Assembly (NCBI GenBank): GCA_036429605.1
Contig: JAVFKD010000016.1
Location: 2,914,001-2,978,000 of the forward strand
Direction: 5' to 3'
Origin: Cladobotryum mycophilum
Taxonomy: Eukaryota; Ascomycota; Sordariomycetes; Hypocreales; Hypocreaceae
DNA length: 64,000 nt
In this document: positions 56,451 through 64,000 of the stretch, one piece after another
How positions within the stretch are numbered: position 1 is the stretch's first letter
Layout: every line of letters starts with the position of its first letter
The notes under the pieces: model-generated
Databases searched by the model: none
The model's input: the letters and a program-made list of their open reading frames with translations, nothing else
What the model was told of the DNA's origin: nothing
Position numbers and translations under genes: made by a program

Positions 56451-57172
56451 TTATGCCTTGCTCTCCTTTCCGCCGCTTTGCACTACCTTGTCGTCTGGTG
56501 AAAACTTCAAGCTGATGCTGTTCACGCAATGGCGCTCATCTGTAGGAGTTGAGAACCCTTCGCCCTTGAATACATGGCCAAGATGACCGCCACAGTTGGA
56601 ACAGACAATCTCAGTTCTTGTCATGCCCAACGTCCGGTCCTCGTGCCGTATGACCGCACCGGGAATGCTGTCAAAGTATGCCGGCCAACCGCAGCCGGAG
56701 CTGAACTTGTGGGACGCCTTATACAGTGGAGCACTGCATCCCGCACATGTATAAACACCCTCCTCTGGGTAATGCTTATCGTATTCCCCAGATCCTGCAC
56801 GTTCTGTGCCCTTTTCTCTAAGAATACGGAATTGCTCTAGTGAGGCATATTAGGAAACTATGCGTAAAAAGATTGTCGGAGTTGTCACAACTTACGGGGG
56901 TTGAGGATGGCACGCCATTCCTCCTCGGTTCGTTGATCAGGGTACGACATGGTTGGGGCCTTGGAAGCTGAAGATCCGAATAAGGCGCTCAAGAAGGGGA
57001 TACCGGACATGGATTGTAAGCGTAGAGGTCGTAGAGCGCTCAGTTGAGGCTGATGCGGGGCTCGAATGCGAGTAAAGTTGGTGAGTGTGAAGAGGAACTT
57101 TGAGAATACAGGCACAAACCGCATGAAGTGCAGAGTTTGATGATGAAAAGGTTCGATACGGGTTATTCTCAA
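56451..57172 (-). CDS. Peptide methionine (R)-S-oxide reductase (MsrB)
   Basis: Reduces the R form of methionine sulfoxide in proteins. Exons 57172-56896 and 56836-56451 (intron 56837-56895) give 220 aa. The N-terminal about 75 residues (FVPVFSKFLFTLTNFTRIRAPHQ) are basic and hydrophobic, which suggests mitochondrial import; an internal Met at MSYPDQRTEEEW could start a cytosolic form, so dual targeting is possible. The MsrB core is complete: YTCAGC and IVCSNC zinc pairs, SGCGWPAYFDS, RRT-like EDRTLGMTRTE, GHLGHVFKGEG, and the catalytic RHCVNSISLKF. It is divergent from the ArfGAP gene. Confidence 0.94.
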
Positions 57173-57764
57173 GGTTTATATCCCTTTACGGTTATATCTT
57201 GAGCTTGTAGTTGATCAAAGTATTTGGAAACAAGAGACGTTGAGATCAATGACAAATCACTATCTTGTGGAATCAATTGCACCATATTGGTGTTTAGAGG
57301 GCTGCTGCGCCACACCAAGCAAGGCTGTAGCCACAGTGACATCAAGATCCATGTCTCTTGGGAATACGGTTGCCTGCAGGGAATACGAGACATTAAATCC
57401 AGAGTGTGGTCAATTGAATGGCAAACAAACCCAAACGATCAATATCTTTCATCCTGAAAGGGCTCTTCACCGAACTTAAAAACAAGCGGTAAAGCCATTA
57501 AAGTGAATGAACTCAGACCCTTTTTGCCTGAGGCGCAATACCCTGACACAGTTGACGTGTGGCTTGTCACCAAAGATAGGAGGCGGCGGCCTGTGGGGGT
57601 GGCCAACTTGCATGTTTGAAACTTAGAATAATCCTCAACCAGCACAGGACAAGCATCCTCCTAGGCTGCCATTTTGGCATATCGTACTTTTAGGCCGTCG
57701 AATTTCCTCTCCTACGTTCTTCGCTGAAACATAATCCCTTTCACAGAAATAACCAAAAACGACA
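57173..57764. other. Divergent intergenic region between msrB and ArfGAP genes
   Basis: 592 bp holding both promoters; no specific element is recognised. Confidence 0.35.
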
Positions 57765-59436
57765 ATGTCGAGAAGAGCTCCCAACCCTGCGGCCGAGCGG
57801 GCTGCGCAAAACCAAGCGACCATCAAGAGTCTCTTGAAACTCGAAGCTAACAAGGTTTGCGCTGATTGCAAGAGGAACAAGCGTATGTTTCTACAGACTC
57901 CCATACGGCGTTGATTCGCATTTTCTGACAGTGTTTTTTTCCTTTGTAGATCCACGATGGGCTAGTTGGAACCTCGGCATCTTCGTTTGCATTCGATGCT
58001 CCGGTATTCACCGTGGCATGGGCACCCACATCAGCAGAGTCAAGTCCGTCGACCTGGACTCATGGACAGACGAGCAGCTACAGAGCGTTTTGAACTGGGG
58101 TAATGCGCGCGCAAACAAGTACTGGGAAGCCAAGCTGGCATCTGGCCACGCTCCATCCGAGGCCAAGATCGAGAACTTTATCCGAACCAAATACGAGCTT
58201 AAGCGTTGGGTTATGGACGGGCCGATCCCGGATCCCTCGACCTTGGATTGCGACGATGAAGTCCCCCTCAGTATCGTAAAGGAGAAACAAGTTGTCAATC
58301 GAAACGAGACAATCAGGAAATCCTCCGTTGGACAGTCCCAGGCACCAAAGGCTATCGCTGCGCCAGTTGCAGACCTGATCAGCAGCATCGACCCTATTCC
58401 CCAACAGCGGACAGGACCTCCTGCTTCCAATGTTACGCCCAAGGCCGAGCCCGCGCCGCCAAAGTCAACCGGAACCAAGGACTCGCTGCTTGGCCTAGAT
58501 TTCTTTGGTACACCCAGTGCACCACCTCGACCGGCGAGCACAACAGGTGTCAGCTCTGGAGGTCAATCGAGACCCGACCTCAAGCAGTCGATTCTGTCGT
58601 TATATGCTTCAGCACCCAAACCTCAGCCTCCGCCACAGCAGCAACATCAACAACAGGCATCGTTTGGTGGCATGGGCCATCAGCAGCAAGGGTCATTGGG
58701 CGGTTTCAACGATGCCTTTAGCAATTTGAGCATGGGAACCACGACGAGTCCCAAGCCAGCGGCGGCAGATCCTTTTGCCAGTCTTGGTTCAGCAACCCGG
58801 ACGCAACCCAGCAATGCCTTTGGTGGCCTGAGTGGAGGAAGCTTCTTTGACTCCAAGCCAGCTCATCAATCAAGGCCTTCAAACTCAGGGTTTGGCGCAT
58901 TCGCAACCCCAGCACCAGCACCCGCACCCGCACCCGTAAAGGCATCATCCGCTATGGATGACCTCTTTGACTTCTCTGCGACCACCACTACCGCATCTCC
59001 TCCCCCGGTTCAACAGAAGCCACCAGCACAACCCAGCTCAGTCTTCAACCTCTCCGCCCCTCAAAGCAAGCCAGCTGTGCCTGTCACAGCAGCCAGTACT
59101 GCAACTGCTCTTGGTGGGGCCAGCCTCTCAGGGGCCGATGTATGGGGTGCAAGCGAGTGGAGCTCTGCTCCCCCTGCAGCCCCATTAAAGAGTCCCAAAT
59201 TGCCAAAGCCAGCGGCAAGCGGTGCAGGATGGGGAAACACCGGTGGTGGTTTTGCAAGCACGCCAATCATCCCCGGCTCTGGTGGTGGCTTTAACCCGGC
59301 TCCCAAGGTGGCCGCCGATGAGGAATTTGGTGGTTGGGCAAGCAGCACTGGACCGGCAACGTCGGGTGTGGCCGCGCCATCTGCCAAGGGCTTTGGTGAA
59401 GGTAGCGAAGATTTATTCAACAATGTGTGGCAGTAA
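57765..59436 (+). CDS. ARF GTPase-activating protein (Age2/SMAP-like)
   Basis: Stimulates GTP hydrolysis on Arf in Golgi/endosome traffic. Exons 57765-57882 and 57950-59436 give 534 aa. The zinc finger is CX2C-X17-CX2C (Cys32, 35, 53, 56: KVCADC...FVCIRC), followed by GIHRGMGTHISRVKSVDLDSW, which includes the arginine finger, and NARANKYWEA. From about residue 150 the chain is low-complexity, rich in Pro, Ala, Gln and Ser, with DLISS, LLGLDFFG and NAFGG motifs, clathrin-box or adaptor-type short motifs and an APAPAPAP run, ending SEDLFNNVWQ. There is a single intron, in the zinc finger. Confidence 0.94.
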
Positions 59437-59916
59437 GGCTTTGAGTAATGGATGTCGCTTGGGACAAGGGGATTTTGAGCTATTGGGTAGGCAGACAGGG
59501 CATGTCTGGGCGTTTTGCATGTTAGGAGTCTTCTGTAGATTGCAAAATAGGGGATAGATTACGGAGCAGCATAATGTCTTGTGATGATGATGTTAACTTT
59601 ATTTGAGAATTCATTCCGTCATGGTAATTCTAACTTGTTGAATTTGATTGTTAACGCCTGTAACACGCCAAGGGTATTGCTATAAACGGTCCCATGAACC
59701 GTATCCACCTCCCATATCCCAGTAATGATTTCAGGCTACATATACGCAGCCCGCCCGTTCATCCTCCCAACTCTTTATTATCGTACTCTTGTCATATCGC
59801 ACACGGTCTGTCACATGGACACTTAATCCCCTATTCTTGAAACGCCTAGGACTCCCGACACTTTGTTGATTCTATCCACGCCATCTCCTTCCCACCCCAT
59901 CACAGCGTAACCCCCC
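59437..59916. other. Convergent 3' intergenic region
   Basis: 3' flanks of convergent ArfGAP and SNARE genes; no other feature is seen. Confidence 0.35.
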
Positions 59917-60280
59917 TCAGAAAATCCACTTGATACCGTAGTAGAGTATTAGAAAGATGCCGATGACGATGGCTGATAGTTTTATTATGGCGATGTTGTT
60001 TCCCGAGGCGGCCATGCGGGTTAGACGGGTGGCGGAACCCTTCATCTGAGAGGTCATGGAGGTGAACGTATCGGACTATATAACAGGGCATCCAGTTAGT
60101 ATGATGTATTATCTCCCAAGTTGGGCCGAGGTTCGGGGATCGTACGGTGTTGTCGATGACATCTTGGGCACGAGCGTTGTCGTAGATGTCGATGGTGACG
60201 CCTCGGAGGGCAGTAATCTTGGAGGATAGCTCATCGAGACGAGCGTTGTTTTGACGCTCTCGCTCGTAGGCTTCGGACAT
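59917..60280 (-). CDS. Qc-SNARE, Sft1/Bet1-like
   Basis: Small tail-anchored SNARE of the Golgi. Exons 60280-60146 and 60075-59917 (intron 60076-60145) give 97 aa, the size of yeast Sft1. The helical SNARE motif runs ARLDELSSKITALRGVTIDIYDNARAQDVIDNTSDTF with the zero-layer glutamine region in the usual place, followed by QMKGSATRLTRMA and a C-terminal membrane anchor (IIKLSAIVIGIFLILYYGIKWIF). The start at 60280 (MSEAYERERQNN) is chosen over a longer frame to 60400, whose extra sequence does not resemble the family. Bet1 is the alternative; length and the short N-terminus favour Sft1. Confidence 0.85.
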
Positions 60281-61329
60281 GGCGGATAGGAATGAGGTCG
60301 AAGAGGGTGAAGTCGTAAGGAGTTCGTGGACTATTCCGTCAAAGTAGAACAATGTTTGCCACTCTGCGCAATACCCAGTTCGAAGACCAGCCTTGCTCAA
60401 TGAGCCTCACACACAATATGGTTTGCCCCAGCGAATCAAAGTAGTAGTAAGCTTCGGTGCCAAGACCCAAGGAAATTTGGGCGATTATTCGTTGGTGGTG
60501 CAGGACATGAACTGTAAGGATGACGCTGGTATCGAGGCTCAGTTTTGGCTTTGGGTGTCGGGAGAGAGGGCCCTTTGGTTGGAAAGGACTGGAAGGCGAA
60601 TGGGGGAAAAAAGAATGGATGATGGAGGGTGCCATGTGGCCCCTGCGTCCACGGGTCTCTTTCAGCGAGTGACAGCATCAAACAGCATCATTGCCCAGCG
60701 GTCTTAGTGGCCATTTCTTTTTTTTTCAGGGCGCCTATTCTGTAATAGGTTCTATAAATGCGTAGGTGGATGTCGCACTGCCACGCGCCACGCGGCCGGG
60801 ACGACTTTCATTTGTGGGGCCGGAAATCCGATGAGGGAATCTTCAAGAAGCTAAACGATTCTTAAAAAGTTTCTTATCTAATTTATATGAATACGTGCTA
60901 TGCTAACAACTACTTAGAAACATTCAATTTTTGTCTCTTGTCAATATTATAAGTCCTTAGTGAACTAACTCTTTGTGCTGCTTACTGGAACGGGAACTCC
61001 CCTGACTGGTTGCCTCCAGTGCTTTATAGACCTTCTATAAAAAGTCCGATTTACAGTGGGCGAGGTTACACTCAGTGGACATCGCCCTCCCCTCCACCCC
61101 GCCTTCAGCACCTTCCGCCGAATTTAGGTGGGCCAAGTCCAGTCAACCCATGTCATCCAACTCTCTAACCTGAACTTAGAAAAGTTGCGTCAGCAACAAC
61201 CAACTTCTCCAATTCACGTACAGCCTCATTCCTCTTACTCTTTTTTCTTCTTCCTTCCTTGACTTCTCTTCCTTATTCTTCTTTCCCTTCCCAACTTCAG
61301 ACGGTTCGCACAGACTCGAATCCACCAAG
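60281..61329. other. Divergent intergenic region
   Basis: About 1 kb between the SNARE and Ysc84 genes. The part near 61220-61300 is TTC/CTT-rich, as in a leader. No gene is supported. Confidence 0.35.
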
Positions 61330-62674
61330 ATGGGCATCAACAATCCTCTCCCGTCGTCCATGGCGTGTAAGTTAATCGCGCCCTATCCCATTGCTACGTC
61401 ATCTAGCTCTGGCGCAAGCTGTCGCTATGATGGAGCTCTTGTCCAGCGCTCAAGCTAATCAACAACCTTGACAACAACAGCGGAATGCAAGAAGTGCGGC
61501 AAGATTCTAACGTCCTTTGTTAATCCCCGCCAGGCCTTTGGCCCTGATAAAGTCATTCCTCCCTCCATCCTCTCCAATGCCAAGGGTCTCGCCATCATTA
61601 CCGTGCTAAAGGCCGGCTTCCTCGGATCCGGTCGATTCGGCAGTGGTCTCGTTGTCGCTCGACTTCCCGATGGATCGTGGAGTGCTCCCAGCGCTATTGC
61701 GACTCTCGGCGGTGGTTTCGGTGGCCAGATCGGTTTCGAACTTACCGACTTTGTCTTTATTCTCAACGATGCTTCTGCCGTCAGGACGTTTGCTCAGGCT
61801 GGTTCCCTAACACTAGGCGGCAATGTTTCTTTGGCCGCTGGACCTGTTGGGCGCAACGCTGAGGCAGCAGGTGCAGCCTCGCTGAAGGGTGTATCCGGAA
61901 TCTTCAGTTACTCCAAAACCAAGGGATTGTTCGCTGGTGTATCGCTTGAGGGTTCAGCCATCATTGAGCGTCGCGATGCCAACGAGAAGCTATACGGCAC
62001 TCGATACACAGCCCAGCAGCTGCTGACGGGATCTGTCCCGCCCCCACCACAAGCCGCCCCCTCATGACTATTCTTAACTCGAGAATATTCAGCGGCATGC
62101 GAGTCGGCGGCGCAGGCGATGATGCCATGTACAACGATGTTCCCGTTTACGATGAAAGCCGCGATGATGTCGTTTGGGAGGGCAGGCAAGGAAGTACGCA
62201 TGGTGAAGGTGTTCAGCGCAACCGTGCGGCCTCTACTGGATTTGGTGCACCATCAAGGTCGAGCACATGGCAGGACGATGTCTACGACAGACAAGAGTTT
62301 AACCCGCCGTCGCGATCCAATACATATGCATCCAGGGGTGTCACAGAGAACTACCAACCTGAGAAGAAGGTTGGTCCCGGGCGTCCTTCCGCACCAAAGC
62401 CACTATTCGGTGCAGCGAAGCAAGCCGCATTGAAATCGAATGAGGCAGTGGCCTTGTTCAACTTTGATCCTGATCAACCAGGTGATTTGGGTTTCAAGAA
62501 GGGGGATATCATTACGATATTGAAGAAGACGGAAAGCGACAACGATTGGTGGTAGGTGTTCAATTCATCGAATCTCATTTTTAAAAGAACAAAGTCTAAC
62601 GAACTTATAGGACCGGTAGACTTGGAGCGAAAGAAGGCGTGTTCCCCAGTAACTACGTCAAAATGAAGGAGTGA
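61330..62674 (+). CDS. SYLF-SH3 protein (Ysc84/Lsb4-like), with an apparent 1-nt frameshift
   Basis: Actin-patch protein that bundles actin and binds phosphoinositides during endocytosis. Exons 61330-61366, 61481-62551 and 62611-62674 give about 390 aa. The SYLF domain fills the N-terminal half: SECKKCGKILTSFVNPRQA, IPPSILSNAKGLAIITVLKAGFL, GGFGGQIGFELTDFVFILN and GRNAEAAG. A linker (MYNDVPVYDESRDDVVW) leads to a C-terminal SH3 domain: VALFNFDPDQPGDLGFKKGD, DNDWWTGRLG, GVFPSNYVK. The frame breaks at 62057-62061: five C are present, and six join PPPPQAAP to LMTILNSRIFSG. Its SH3 domain could bind the PPRP motifs of the Aim21 protein encoded about 15 kb away, as in yeast actin patches. Confidence 0.92.
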
Positions 62675-63741
62675 TTAGGAGGCTCGATACCCATTTGATA
62701 CCACCGAGGCTGCTGTCTCTTTGTCTTTTGTTTTGGAAATAGCTCCAATCGGAAGGATACCAACTTGTTTTGATATACGACGTCAGACTGGGAGTATTAT
62801 CATTGTGTCTTGGTGTTCTTTGGTGCTCATTATATGTACACTGTATTGGAAAATATTGGATTACGGCTGGGGTAGTGGGGACTTAGCGATTTGTCTGCAT
62901 AGTTATTTGGTAGAATGAGATCTTTTTACGTATGATACAAACAAGAGCATACTCTGTTGACTATTGATATTTAAGGACTTTGATTGTTGAGCGTTTATAC
63001 CAACGACAAAAAGACCAAAGATATAACAATCCTGGCTTGGTGCAACACAAAGGGCCTCATTCAGGGATGATATATCTGCATGTCTTTTTCCTCTTAAATA
63101 AAAGGAGATATTTCTATAGGATTTCGTATGATTCGTCTTGCTGAATGTTGCGAGTTTCCTCTTCGCCTGCCTCCCCATGAGCTGACGTTCATTCGTCCTA
63201 TAGTCCTTTACCCTAGAGTACAGGAAGAAAGGGAAAATACAAAACACTCTTCGTATAACTTATTTCTTCTTCGAACCGCGAGGACATGGACCTGTCGTAT
63301 TTCCCATTTTACTTTGTGTATGGCAATATTCGAACGAATGAAGGCTCCGTGTCGAAGGGTCTAATGCATCAAAGGGGGACAGGTCCCAGCGAATGTAGAG
63401 AATTGTACGAAATTACTGCCATGGTTTGTGTGTTTTAAAAAGTTTATAGATTCAAGAATCAGAGAGAAAATTGAGAAACGCTGATGGGTATCAAAGTATA
63501 GTAAAACAGTGTAAAGACCAATTCCATGTCGCTGGTGATCCAGTCACGCTTCTCCTCTCTTTTCCCTTGTCTTCTCCGTCGCCTCTCTTCCCATATATGC
63601 CCTCCTTGGCTTCAATACTATCATCATAATCATCATACATATCCTCCCTCTTCATTCGTATCCTGATATTCCTGTTCGGTCCGTAATCCTCACATCCCTT
63701 GGCTCCTCTCCTCCCTCCTCTTCCTCCCCCTTTCCTCTTCT
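62675..63741. other. Intergenic region
   Basis: About 1.07 kb of convergent 3' flanks; the 63490-63740 part is C/T-rich on the plus strand. No gene is supported. Confidence 0.35.
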
Positions 63742-64000
63742 TCACTTCTTGGGAGCGGGCCCAAGATGCCACATGGTCACTCGCGCAGTGCTCTTCAGGC
63801 AAATAACTTTGCCGAACTGAGGGTCCTTCTTCGCGATCCTAAAGAACCGCTTAGTGTGATTTCGCAAGCCTTGCGAGTTTTCCTGGGGCACGATGATTCG
63901 CACTCGGCGCTTTGAATCTCCTGCCCGGAGAGCTGACTTGGGTTCCTGGATGCTCCACGTCAGGACCGTGCCGTCTGTTAGGAAGGCCACTTCTAGGGTG
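63742..64000 (-). CDS. Partial gene, C-terminus of an unrecognised protein
   Basis: An open frame enters from the right edge and ends at a stop at 63742-63744. The last about 85 residues include FLTDGTVLTWSIQE, a basic stretch GDSKRRVRIIVPQENSQGLRNHTKRFFRIAKKD, and the end STARVTMWHLGPAPKK. I do not recognise the family. It reads as real coding sequence (mixed, non-repetitive composition), but only the 3' end is in the window. Confidence 0.5.
   Translation of the reverse strand, partial: TLEVAFLTDGTVLTWSIQEPKSALRAGDSKRRVRIIVPQENSQGLRNHTKRFFRIAKKDPQFGKVICLKSTARVTMWHLGPAPKK

Noticed and set aside
1..64000. CRISPR arrays, bacterial operons, transposase or reverse-transcriptase genes
   Set aside because: None seen; the intron-rich eukaryotic organisation rules out the bacterial features, and no transposon coding motif was found in any frame.

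Overview
The window is nuclear DNA of a filamentous ascomycete. Most genes have short (about 50-75 nt) GT-AG introns with CTAAC/CTGAC-like branch sites. The gene families (GH27 alpha-galactosidase, DUF7708-NACHT and SesA-NB-ARC receptors, Aim21, Tvp18) are typical of Pezizomycotina. The alpha-galactosidase and the dispersed TAGGTAGG-like words suggest Hypocreales, possibly near Trichoderma; this placement is from memory and tentative. I built spliced models by hand and checked that exon phases close; no search was run.

Layout. 0-6.6 kb: mitochondrial branched-chain aminotransferase, complex I ESSS subunit, and a secreted alpha-galactosidase after a 2.3 kb gene-poor stretch. 7-19 kb: two NLR-type receptors (DUF7708-NACHT-C2H2-ankyrin and SesA-NB-ARC-TPR) around a 12-exon SNF2/RAD5-like ATPase. 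19-29 kb: a compact metabolic cluster with no PKS, NRPS or terpene backbone: Rdc2/RadH-type flavin halogenase, indoleamine-2,3-dioxygenase-like haem protein with an N-terminal membrane anchor, two SAM methyltransferases and an SRPBCC/START-fold protein. Three truncated 5S rRNA-like repeats lie at its edges and inside it. 29-35 kb: a convergent pair made of a protein kinase and an MLKL-like protein (helical bundle, coiled coil, pseudokinase lacking HRD and DFG, Sel1-like tail). 36-64 kb is housekeeping: tRNA-Asp, Dna2, a conserved hypothetical, Aim21, Tvp18, ornithine cyclodeaminase, peroxisomal thiolase, MsrB, ArfGAP, Sft1-like SNARE, Ysc84, and a partial gene at the right edge.

The accessory block (about 7-35 kb) therefore combines immune-type receptors, a possible kinase/cell-death executor pair and an orphan-looking tryptophan/halogen cluster. 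The block from 36 kb on is conserved housekeeping.

Caution on sequence quality: at least eight otherwise intact genes, including essential ones such as dna2, each need a one-base correction, usually in a C/G run, for their frames to close. I read these as probable consensus errors, not pseudogenes, and mark each one.
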